Below are positions 7,601 to 14,108 of a stretch of DNA of 25,005 nucleotides, piece after piece. The stretch's first letter is position 1, and every line of letters starts with the position of its first letter. Origin of the DNA: CAZYYO01 sp964650965 (GTDB lineage: Bacteria > Bacillota > Clostridia > Lachnospirales > Lachnospiraceae); NCBI GenBank assembly GCA_964650965.1, contig CAZYYO010000036.1, positions 1 to 25,005 of the forward strand, given 5' to 3'. A program made the position numbers and the translations under genes. The notes beneath the pieces are model-generated. The model did not search any database and was not told the origin of the DNA. It saw nothing but the letters and a program-made list of their open reading frames with translations.

Positions 7601-8770
7601 TTATTTCTCCGTTCTTAACTGTGTAACAAATTCTTCCAAACGGTCTAACGCCTCTTTTAAATTATCCAGAGAATATGCATAGGAAATCCGAAGGAATCCC
7701 TCGCCGCAATCTCCAAAGGCTGTTCCGGGTACCACTGCAACTTTCTTTTCCTTTAAAAACCGAGTGGCAAATTCATCGCTGGTCATGCCAAATTCCTTGA
7801 TGGATGGAAACATATAAAATGCTCCAAAGGGTTCAAAGCACTGTAATCCCATTTCTTCAAATCGATGAACCAGGTATCTTCTTCTGGCATTATACTGCTC
7901 TCTCATATCAGCCACTTCTTCATCACAATTCTTAATAGCTTCCACTGCAGCGTACTGACTGGTGGTGGGAGCACACATAATTGCATACTGATGAATCTTC
8001 AGCATCTGACTGATGATAATCTCCGGTGCACATACATATCCTAATCTCCAACCGGTCATGGCATGTGATTTGGAAAAGCCGTTAATGGTGATAGTTCTTT
8101 CCTTCATTCCCGGAAGGGAACCTATGGACACATGGTTCTCTAAATATGTAAGCTCAGAATATATTTCATCACTTAGCACAAAAAGATCACGGTCAATAAT
8201 CACCTTTGCGATTGCCTCTAAATCCTTTTGCTCCATAATGGCTCCGGTAGGATTATTAGGGTATGGCAATACAAGAATCTTGGTTTTGTCTGTGATGGCT
8301 TCTTCTAACTCCTGTGGGGTTAAACGGAATTCATTTTCTTCCTTTAGATTAATAACCACTGGTGTTCCATTTGCCAGAACGGTACATGGTAAATAGGATA
8401 CATAGCTGGGCTGAGGAATTAAGACCTCATCTCCCGGATCCAGCATTGCCCGAAGTGCAATATCAATGGCTTCACTGCCTCCTACGGTAATCAGCATTTC
8501 CTTGTAGGGGTCATAGCTAAGGTGATATCTTCTTTCTAAATATAAGGCAATCTCTTCCTTCAGCTCCTTCAATCCGGAATTGGAGGTATAGAAGGTACGT
8601 CCCTTCTCCAGGGAATAAATTGCCTCATCCCGCACACGCCAGGGTGTATCAAAGTCAGGTTCTCCAACGCCAAGAGAAATTGCATCCTCCATCTCGCTTA
8701 CAATGTCAAAAAACTTACGGATTCCAGATGGCTGAATGGTTACGATGGTTTTAGATAATGGGTTTCTCAT
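7601..8770 (-). CDS. Pyridoxal-phosphate-dependent aminotransferase, class I/II
   Basis: A fold-type I aminotransferase. The Schiff-base lysine is K234 in NGFSKSHAMTGWRLGY; N173 (YPNNPTGA), D201 (LSDEIYSEL) and R361 (FLRISYAYS) are the usual cofactor- and carboxylate-binding residues. Length 389 aa is standard. Family members act on aromatic amino acids, aspartate, alanine or related substrates, and the substrate cannot be read from the sequence. The ATG at 8770 overlaps the stop codon of the preceding Lrp/AsnC gene (ATGA), so regulator and enzyme are probably translated together. That suggests an amino acid is both the regulator's ligand and the enzyme's substrate (inference). Confidence 0.93.
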   Translation of the reverse strand: MRNPLSKTIVTIQPSGIRKFFDIVSEMEDAISLGVGEPDFDTPWRVRDEAIYSLEKGRTFYTSNSGLKELKEEIALYLERRYHLSYDPYKEMLITVGGSEAIDIALRAMLDPGDEVLIPQPSYVSYLPCTVLANGTPVVINLKEENEFRLTPQELEEAITDKTKILVLPYPNNPTGAIMEQKDLEAIAKVIIDRDLFVLSDEIYSELTYLENHVSIGSLPGMKERTITINGFSKSHAMTGWRLGYVCAPEIIISQMLKIHQYAIMCAPTTSQYAAVEAIKNCDEEVADMREQYNARRRYLVHRFEEMGLQCFEPFGAFYMFPSIKEFGMTSDEFATRFLKEKKVAVVPGTAFGDCGEGFLRISYAYSLDNLKEALDRLEEFVTQLRTEK

Positions 8771-9249
8771 GGTATCATCAACATCCTTTCATCCTTAGGC
8801 TGCTCTGCCATTACAGTGCCGTGGTCTTTGTATTTCTTTAAAATAAAATTTGTTTTTGTACTAAGGACAGAATCTAATGGTGATAATTTGTCAGAAACAA
8901 ATTCAGCCACCTCACGTAAGGTTCTTCCCTCTAAAGTCACCATGAAGTCAAAGCCTCCAGAAATCAGATAGACAGAATTTACCTCTGGATAATTATAGAT
9001 ACGCTCAGCCACCTTATCAAATCCCATGCCTCTTTGTGGGGTAACACGAACTTCAATCATAGCAGTAACCTTTTCGATACCTGCTTTATCCCAATTAATC
9101 AGAGTATGATAGCCACAGATAATATGCTTCTGCTCCATTTCCTCTAAGGTATTCATTACGGTCGTTTCATCCTCATCCAACATAATCGCCAGATCATGGA
9201 TATCGATTCTGCTGTTTTTTTCTATATAATTTAATATTTTTTCAAACAT
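8767..9249 (-). CDS. Lrp/AsnC family transcriptional regulator
   Basis: Small amino-acid-responsive DNA-binding protein. An N-terminal winged helix-turn-helix (about 15-45; IDIHDLAIMLDEDETTVMNT) is followed by an Lrp-type ligand-binding and oligomerisation domain (about 65-140), including the VYLISGGFDFMVTLEGRTL strand-helix. The frame is open from 9267, but the ATG at 9249 is the better start: AAAGGAG lies 6 nt before it, while the upstream ATG has none, and MFEKILNYIE is the usual family N-terminus. The product is then 160 aa. It overlaps the aminotransferase gene by 4 bp and lies 29 bp after the AIR synthase-like gene. Confidence 0.93.
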   Translation of the reverse strand: MFEKILNYIEKNSRIDIHDLAIMLDEDETTVMNTLEEMEQKHIICGYHTLINWDKAGIEKVTAMIEVRVTPQRGMGFDKVAERIYNYPEVNSVYLISGGFDFMVTLEGRTLREVAEFVSDKLSPLDSVLSTKTNFILKKYKDHGTVMAEQPKDERMLMIP

Positions 9250-9278
9250 AATATACTCCTTTGCCATACTGCTAATAT

Positions 9279-10262
9279 TTATAAAACTTTATATAGTTCG
9301 TCAATCTTTGGCGGCTCTAGAAATCTCTTTTCTCCATCATTATAGAGAATCCGATCATTTCCCTGGGTTGCCTTCCCAACTACAGTTGCCGGAATATTTT
9401 CCTTCTCTAATGCCATAACCAATGCATTTCCATCCCAAGCGGCCATAAGCATACAGCCACTGGATATCAACTCATAGGGATTAATATGGTAATATTCGCA
9501 AATCTCAATTGTCTCCTGACGAACCGGTATCTTCTTAAGATCAATCTCAAGTCCAACGCCGGAAGCTTCTGCTATCTCCCAAAGTGCTCCGAATGCTCCG
9601 CCCTCTGTGACATCATGCATTGCTGCGACGCCAGACTTTGTGGCGACTGCAGCCTCTGAAAGTACACTGATATATTGGTCAAAGTCCTTGGCTGTATCAA
9701 CCAGGTGTGCCGGGAACTTCTGCTTTAGCTCCTGTTCCCTCTCCTTGGCAATAATACTGGTGCCTTCGATGCCAATCCACTTCGTAAAGATAAGGTCCAT
9801 TCCAGGCTTTGCCCCTGCGGTAGATACAAGACAACCCTTCTTCACCTTACCAACGCCGGCTACATTGATCACTGGCTGATTCACTACCCGAGTCACCTCT
9901 GTATGTCCTCCCATAACCTGTATATTCGCACGGGCGCAGGCATGCTCCACCTGCTGCATGATTGTCTTTAATTCTGACTCTTCCGTTCCTTCCGGAAGAA
10001 GAATTGTCAGCATTACCCCTACCGGCTCCGCTCCAGAACTGGCCAGGTCATTGACGGTAACCATAATAGATAGTTCACCAATATCTGTAGCAGTTCCTGT
10101 AATGGGATCTGTTGACATCACCAAAACTTCATCCTCAGCCAGCTGAATCGCAGCACAGTCTTCTCCTATCCCTGCACCCAGAATTACTTCATCTCTTTGA
10201 TTTTGAATCTGTTTCATTACGGATCTCTTTAATACGCTCTCGGGTACTTTCCCTATCTTCAT
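9279..10262 (-). CDS. AIR synthase-related protein (HypE/ThiL/PurM fold), function unknown
   Basis: The family includes PurM, ThiL, SelD and HypE, which bind ATP and activate a substrate by phosphorylation or dehydration. Visible signatures are GIGEDCAAIQ (31-40), STDPITG (50-56), VNDLASSGAEP (70-80), the glycine-rich MGGHTEVTR segment (about 117-125) and MHDVTEGG, shared with HypE-like proteins. HypE's C-terminal cysteine motif is missing, since the protein ends LEPPKIDELYKVL. No hydrogenase maturation, selenium or thiamine genes lie nearby, so none of those names is justified. Length 327 aa. The ATG at 10262 has GAGG about 9 nt upstream. It is the first gene of the run leading into the Lrp regulator, aminotransferase, trmL and ECF genes. 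Confidence 0.85.
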   Translation of the reverse strand: MKIGKVPESVLKRSVMKQIQNQRDEVILGAGIGEDCAAIQLAEDEVLVMSTDPITGTATDIGELSIMVTVNDLASSGAEPVGVMLTILLPEGTEESELKTIMQQVEHACARANIQVMGGHTEVTRVVNQPVINVAGVGKVKKGCLVSTAGAKPGMDLIFTKWIGIEGTSIIAKEREQELKQKFPAHLVDTAKDFDQYISVLSEAAVATKSGVAAMHDVTEGGAFGALWEIAEASGVGLEIDLKKIPVRQETIEICEYYHINPYELISSGCMLMAAWDGNALVMALEKENIPATVVGKATQGNDRILYNDGEKRFLEPPKIDELYKVL

Positions 10263-10288
10263 CTATTTCATCCTCATTACATGTACCT

Positions 10289-10319
10289 AAAGGCTGACTC
10301 TGAGACAGAGACAGCCTTT
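10289..10319 (-). terminator. Hairpin between the VanW gene and the AIR synthase-like gene
   Basis: Eight perfect pairs (AAAGGCTG/CAGCCTTT), then a single mismatch, then five pairs (CTCTG/CAGAG) around a 3-nt loop. The stem is stable, but on neither strand is it followed by more than three T residues. It may be a weak terminator for the VanW gene or a processing or stabilising hairpin. It lies in the 88-bp gap that must also contain any promoter for the AIR synthase-like gene; I see no convincing one. Confidence 0.55.
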
Positions 10320-10350
10320 GTATACCATTTATCCTATATTTCGTTCGCCA

Positions 10351-11910
10351 TTAGGTCGTTGGCTGTGTAGCTGGCGTTTGCTGGGTAGACTGGGTCTGCT
10401 GTGCCGCCTGGGCTGCTGCATCCTGTTCCTGCTGTGCCTTTGCTGCATTTGCCGCAGCAATTCCTTCTGCCGACCACTGAGCTGCTGCTCCACGGATGGT
10501 AGCTTCATCATTGCTGGCAATTGCCGCATTGATTGCTGCCACAGCCTCAGCATTATCGGAGGCTGTTCCTACAGAATATATCATATCGCTGGGCTTATAG
10601 GTGCTGTTATTATATACCTTACGGCTTTCCTCCACACCATCTACGGTAACAATCTTCCAAAGTCTTGCTGTATATCCGGTGTGTGCAGATTGGGTCTTAT
10701 TCACAGTACCAACCGGTAACTCAGGTGCAGCTACGAACTTCACACCTGCATCTGTCTGACTGGTAACCTCACTTACAAAATCCACTTTACGATTGGAGGG
10801 TCTGGTTTCTTCCCCGTACACATTAAAATATATAATACCACCACTGGTATAGCCTTCAATATATACCGGGCTCTTCTGATTATTCTTAAATTGAAAATCC
10901 TTGGCTGTTCCGGCAATTGCCGCATCCATAGATGGGTCTACATAATTTACAATCATAGAGTGACAGGAGCGGGTAACAATTTCCAGCTCAGCTCGCATCA
11001 CTGCATTATATAAGGTAGTAGATACCTGACAGATTCCTCCACCATAGGTCTCCACCGTTGTTCCGTTTTCGTAAGAGCCTGCTAAAGCGTAGCCATTCTC
11101 TGCATCAAATGGACTTACTGCTTCGTATACTGAGAATTCCTCTCCCGGATAAATTACAGAACCATTGATTTTACTAGCTCCATTTTTCACATTGGTAGAT
11201 CTAGATGCACTAGAAGTACTGAAATCTGTGTGATAGGTACCCAGCAAGTCCTTAATCTTCGCCAATTCCTCTTTGGTTCCCTGAGGCTCTACAACCTGCG
11301 TGATCAAATCAATGGTCGTATCCTTGCCATCCCAGTCTGTACTAACATAATCAGCAATGGCTACTGCGGATTTTTCTGTCTGAACAACAATGCCCTCGCT
11401 TCCCTCTACATAGTCAAAGGAGCTGCCATTTTTCTTAACAGTGTTATTCACCGGCTTAATATCTAATTTTTCGCTATGCTTTTCTAGATAGCTTTGTGTT
11501 GTTGCTTCATCTACCGTAATGGATATCTGAAAATCCTTTCCGGTACCATTTTCCATATCCTTATTAGCCTTGTATCGAGAGATTACGCTGCCTTCTTTTC
11601 CATAATGCAAAGCTCGTGTAGCAACATCTCCATTTCTGGCCATCAGGGACAAATCTTCTCCAGAAGCCTCCACAGATCTATCATCCGCCTGCAGCTTAAA
11701 GGTTACATCTGCATACTGTTTCAGATAATCAGATACTACCTGATTGGCTTCTTCCTCTGTCATACCAGATACGTCCTCACCACATATGCTAATATGGTCA
11801 GGAATCACCTGCGTCTCTTCTTTGGCCTCTGCCTGTATTGGATTGGTAAAAAGTAACGCTGCTGCAAGGATTCCCACTGCAGTAGGTACTATTTTTTTGA
11901 ATAAATTCAT
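10351..11910 (-). CDS. Secreted VanW-domain / peptidoglycan-binding protein
   Basis: The frame is open from 11961, but the ATG at 11910 is preceded by GAGGG at about 7 nt and yields a clean signal peptide (MNLFKKIVPTAVGILAAALL, probable cleavage after AEA near residue 28). After it come a putative peptidoglycan-binding region (about 60-215, YoaR type) and a VanW domain (about 230-370) with the STNVKNGASKINGSVIYPGE and GGGICQVSTTLYNA segments typical of the family. The C-terminus is a low-complexity Ala/Gln/Thr tail. The 519-residue product is expected outside the membrane, at the cell wall. VanW accompanies some vancomycin-resistance clusters, but the domain is widespread in Clostridia; nothing here suggests a resistance cluster. 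Its biochemical role is unknown. Confidence 0.9.
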   Translation of the reverse strand: MNLFKKIVPTAVGILAAALLFTNPIQAEAKEETQVIPDHISICGEDVSGMTEEEANQVVSDYLKQYADVTFKLQADDRSVEASGEDLSLMARNGDVATRALHYGKEGSVISRYKANKDMENGTGKDFQISITVDEATTQSYLEKHSEKLDIKPVNNTVKKNGSSFDYVEGSEGIVVQTEKSAVAIADYVSTDWDGKDTTIDLITQVVEPQGTKEELAKIKDLLGTYHTDFSTSSASRSTNVKNGASKINGSVIYPGEEFSVYEAVSPFDAENGYALAGSYENGTTVETYGGGICQVSTTLYNAVMRAELEIVTRSCHSMIVNYVDPSMDAAIAGTAKDFQFKNNQKSPVYIEGYTSGGIIYFNVYGEETRPSNRKVDFVSEVTSQTDAGVKFVAAPELPVGTVNKTQSAHTGYTARLWKIVTVDGVEESRKVYNNSTYKPSDMIYSVGTASDNAEAVAAINAAIASNDEATIRGAAAQWSAEGIAAANAAKAQQEQDAAAQAAQQTQSTQQTPATQPTT

Positions 11911-11951
11911 TTTTTTCCCTCTTAAAAAGTCCATTTTCACATTTACTATGT

Positions 11952-11979
11952 ATTTTATCATAACTCACTGCATTTTCAA
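11952..11979 (-). promoter_or_regulatory. Possible promoter of the VanW-domain gene
   Basis: On the minus strand TTGAAA (11974-11979) and TAAAAT (11952-11957) are 16 bp apart. They lie about 45 bp upstream of the chosen ATG and downstream of the small membrane protein gene. Both boxes are close to consensus, but the surrounding AT-richness lowers confidence. Confidence 0.5.
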
Positions 11980-12030
11980 GATGAATATCCACGAATATCA
12001 TTGACAGAAAAGCAGATGTTTTAGTATATT

Positions 12031-12138
12031 TTAGATGAAAAAGGGAATGATCATTGTGGCCAGCATGCACAGTACCAGGATAATCACAATGACTGCAGCT
12101 GTGGTTCTTTTCTTTTTTGAATTTTTATAATATGACAC
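12031..12138 (-). CDS. Small single-span membrane protein (35 aa), function unknown
   Basis: A short frame begins with GTG at 12138, preceded by a perfect AGGAGG at 8-nt spacing, and ends with TAA at 12031. The product starts MSYYKNSKKKRTTAAV, continues with a hydrophobic segment (about residues 14-31, IVIILVLCMLATM) and ends IIPFFI. A short basic N-terminus, one membrane span and almost no tail resemble the tiny membrane proteins of Firmicutes such as Prli42/DUF4044, but I cannot confirm homology. It lies upstream of the VanW gene on the same strand and starts 36 bp from the oppositely oriented gene at 12175. The main support is the ribosome binding site plus the coherent membrane topology. 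Confidence 0.7.
   Translation of the reverse strand: MSYYKNSKKKRTTAAVIVIILVLCMLATMIIPFFI
12103..12131 (+). promoter_or_regulatory. Possible promoter of the plus-strand gene at 12175
   Basis: A perfect TATAAT (12126-12131) lies 43 bp before the plus-strand ATG, which is itself preceded by AAAGG. The -35 region is poor (TGGTTC-like near 12102-12108). The box overlaps the first codons of the small membrane protein gene on the other strand, so transcription of the two would interfere. Confidence 0.4.
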
Positions 12139-12174
12139 GCTTATCACCTCCTGTGTCTATGGAAAGGAAACATT

Positions 12175-12792
12175 ATGGCATTTCCGTTTTTAACAATTTT
12201 TATTTTATTTCTACTATTTCTATTCTATCGCTATCGAAAACTGAGTCAGCAGACCAGTGACAGTAAGGAATCCTTTTGGGAGCGTGAGCTTCGTGCTAAC
12301 GCAACTCCGGCTAAGGATATTTCGAATCTACCTTATATTACCATTCCCCTGGATAAATTTCCAATGGATTCCAGCGATAATCCTGAAATTCTGGAAATAG
12401 AGCAAAAGCTAAGAGAGCTTTCCACCCAACGAATCCTTAATCTCACCGGTGTAACCAATACCCAGCTAAAGGAACAATACGGTGTTCCTAACCTTGCAGA
12501 GATGTCCATGATTGGAGAGCGTTTTGATGAATTATCCACACTGCTGGTAGCTTATGCAGAAGCACTGATATCAGAGGGCAAAAAAGCTGCTGCCGTCAGC
12601 GTATTAGAATTCGGTGCAGGGATTCATACAGATGTAAGCCGTAATTATACGTTACTGGCCGATTGCTATTATGAGCTGGGACAGAGCCGCAAATTGGGAT
12701 ATCTGAGAGAACAGATTGAGGTTTCTGATCTTATTTTAAAGCCCTCCATCCTTCGTCACCTGGATTCCCTGGGGAATTCTACCATAAGCTGA
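12175..12792 (+). CDS. Membrane-anchored protein of unknown function with TPR-like C-terminal half
   Basis: Not recognised. The product of 205 aa starts with one hydrophobic span (residues 3-18, FPFLTIFILFLLFLFY) followed by basic residues, predicting an N-terminal anchor with the rest in the cytoplasm. A linker (about 20-65) leads to a helical region. The last 80 residues (LVAYAEALISEGKKAAAVSVLE... LLADCYYELGQSRKLGYL) look like two tetratricopeptide-type helix pairs, so it may bind another protein. The ATG at 12175 has AAAGG 8 nt upstream. It is the only plus-strand gene in the window. Its 3' end overlaps the exonuclease gene by 57 bp, tail to tail. It could be a Lachnospiraceae-specific protein; function is unknown. 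Confidence 0.85.
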   Translation: MAFPFLTIFILFLLFLFYRYRKLSQQTSDSKESFWERELRANATPAKDISNLPYITIPLDKFPMDSSDNPEILEIEQKLRELSTQRILNLTGVTNTQLKEQYGVPNLAEMSMIGERFDELSTLLVAYAEALISEGKKAAAVSVLEFGAGIHTDVSRNYTLLADCYYELGQSRKLGYLREQIEVSDLILKPSILRHLDSLGNSTIS

Positions 12793-13476
12793 AAGAATCA
12801 AATCTATTTTTCGGGAGGCTTCACTTTGGGTTAAGGTCTCCCATTCTATTTCTTCCTTTATATTATGATACTGTAACAGCTTTTTTAATCGTTCCAATTC
12901 TTTTGGAGAGGCTTTTTTTGATTTTTTTAAATGATAGGCAATTTTCTTAGGAATGAAATACTTCTCCCCTTCTTCCATAAATTCTGTCTCTAATGTACGA
13001 AATAGAATTAACGTAGCCCATGCATCCTCCAAGGCTCTATGATTCCTGGTCCTTTCAATCCCATAATATTGGCACAGATAATCCAAAGAGCGATGCTCCA
13101 GCTGGGGCAGAAATCTTCTTGCCAGCTCTAAGGTATCCACTCCCTGCCGTTCTATGGCAATCCCCTGCTCCTTGCCCCAACGTTTTAGAAATGTATAATC
13201 CCAGGAAATCCGATGTCCTACCAGAGGCAGGTCTTCAGAAAACGTGAGAAAATCTCTCATCCCCTGCTCCTGACTTACTGCATTTTCCAGCATCTTTTCT
13301 GTAATGCCTGTAAGTTCCTCCACCTGAGAATCCAACTGCCGCCTTACTGGCTGAAGCAATGTATGGAACTGTGCAATCCGGTGATCCTTCACCTTCCAGG
13401 CACCAATTTCTATTACCTCATCTGATGCAAGATTTAAACCTGTCATCTCCATATCTACTACAACATAATTCTCCAT
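12736..13476 (-). CDS. DnaQ-like 3'-5' exonuclease (DEDDh family)
   Basis: Exonuclease domain of the DNA polymerase III epsilon type. The DEDDh residues are all present: D8 and E10 (VVDMEMTGL), D93 (GHRISWDYTFL), H146 and D151 (NHRALEDAW). The first 165 residues form the nuclease; the remaining 80 are a Lys/Glu-rich helical tail of unknown role. Without polymerase motifs it is a stand-alone repair or RNA/DNA-trimming nuclease rather than a PolC subunit. I chose the ATG at 13476, which overlaps the nth stop codon (TAATG) and has AAGG at good spacing; a GTG at 13482 would add two residues. The gene ends inside the opposing gene at 12175-12792. Confidence 0.9.
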   Translation of the reverse strand: MENYVVVDMEMTGLNLASDEVIEIGAWKVKDHRIAQFHTLLQPVRRQLDSQVEELTGITEKMLENAVSQEQGMRDFLTFSEDLPLVGHRISWDYTFLKRWGKEQGIAIERQGVDTLELARRFLPQLEHRSLDYLCQYYGIERTRNHRALEDAWATLILFRTLETEFMEEGEKYFIPKKIAYHLKKSKKASPKELERLKKLLQYHNIKEEIEWETLTQSEASRKIDLILSAYGRIPQGIQVTKDGGL

Positions 13477-14108
13477 TAGCACACCTTGTCCTTAGATTTA
13501 CACAAAGAATATAATGGACACTGGTCACACTTAGGACTTCTGGCGAAGCAAATATTACGGCCAAAGGCAATAATCTGAATATTATATAAAATCCAGTGAT
13601 CCTTGGGCAGCACCTTCATCAGCTCATATTCAATCTTCTCCGGGTCTTCCTCCCTGGTAAATCCCAGCCTTCTGGAGATTCGCTTTACATGTGTATCAAC
13701 TACAATACTTGGTTCATGGTAAATGTTCCCTCGAATCACATTTGCTGTCTTCCTTCCTACTCCTGGAAGGGTAATCAAATCCTCCAGCCTGTCAGGAACA
13801 ATGCCGTCATACTGCTGAACCAGTCTTCGGGCAGTAAGAATTACATTTTTCGCCTTACTATGATAAAAGCCGATAGAGTGAATATCCTGCTCCATTTCCT
13901 TAAGGTCAGCCTGGGCGAAGGCTTCTAAGGTTGGATATTTCACAAATAAGTCCCGGGTTACAATATTAACCCTTGCGTCTGTACACTGGGCACTGAGCAT
14001 TACCGCAATCAACAGCTGCCATGGTGTCTCATAATGCAAATAGCACACATATTCCGTTCCATAAGTTTTATCTAAAATATTTAAAATCTCTCCTGTCCGT
14101 TTCTTCAT
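13476..14108 (-). CDS. nth: Endonuclease III, DNA base-excision glycosylase/AP lyase
   Basis: Removes oxidised pyrimidines from DNA and cleaves at the abasic site. The helix-hairpin-helix segment LPGVGRKTANVI contains catalytic K120, and D138 lies in VVDTHVKR. The iron-sulfur cluster ligands follow the C-X6-C-X2-C-X5-C pattern (C187, C194, C197, C203). The length of 210 aa and these numbers are the same as in the Escherichia coli enzyme. The start overlaps the stop codon of the radical SAM gene (ATGA) and its end overlaps the exonuclease start (TAATG), so all three are translated as one coupled operon. Confidence 0.97.
   Translation of the reverse strand: MKKRTGEILNILDKTYGTEYVCYLHYETPWQLLIAVMLSAQCTDARVNIVTRDLFVKYPTLEAFAQADLKEMEQDIHSIGFYHSKAKNVILTARRLVQQYDGIVPDRLEDLITLPGVGRKTANVIRGNIYHEPSIVVDTHVKRISRRLGFTREEDPEKIEYELMKVLPKDHWILYNIQIIAFGRNICFARSPKCDQCPLYSLCKSKDKVC

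Noticed and set aside
9250..9267. ATG at 9267 as the start of the Lrp/AsnC gene
   Set aside because: The AAAGGAG lies downstream of it and fits the ATG at 9249 precisely.
9279..10262. Naming the AIR synthase-like gene hypE, thiL or selD
   Set aside because: The HypE C-terminal cysteine motif is missing, and no hydrogenase, thiamine or selenium genes are nearby; only superfamily membership is supported.
10318..10719. Cysteine-rich plus-strand frame of 133 codons
   Set aside because: It is the antisense of the Ala/Gln/Thr-rich tail of the VanW-domain gene; repeated GCA/CAG codons produce Cys/Leu-rich antisense frames. No ribosome binding site.
10351..11910. Vancomycin-resistance gene
   Set aside because: The VanW domain alone is common in Clostridia. 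No vanH, vanA/B, vanX, vanR or vanS homologue is in the window.
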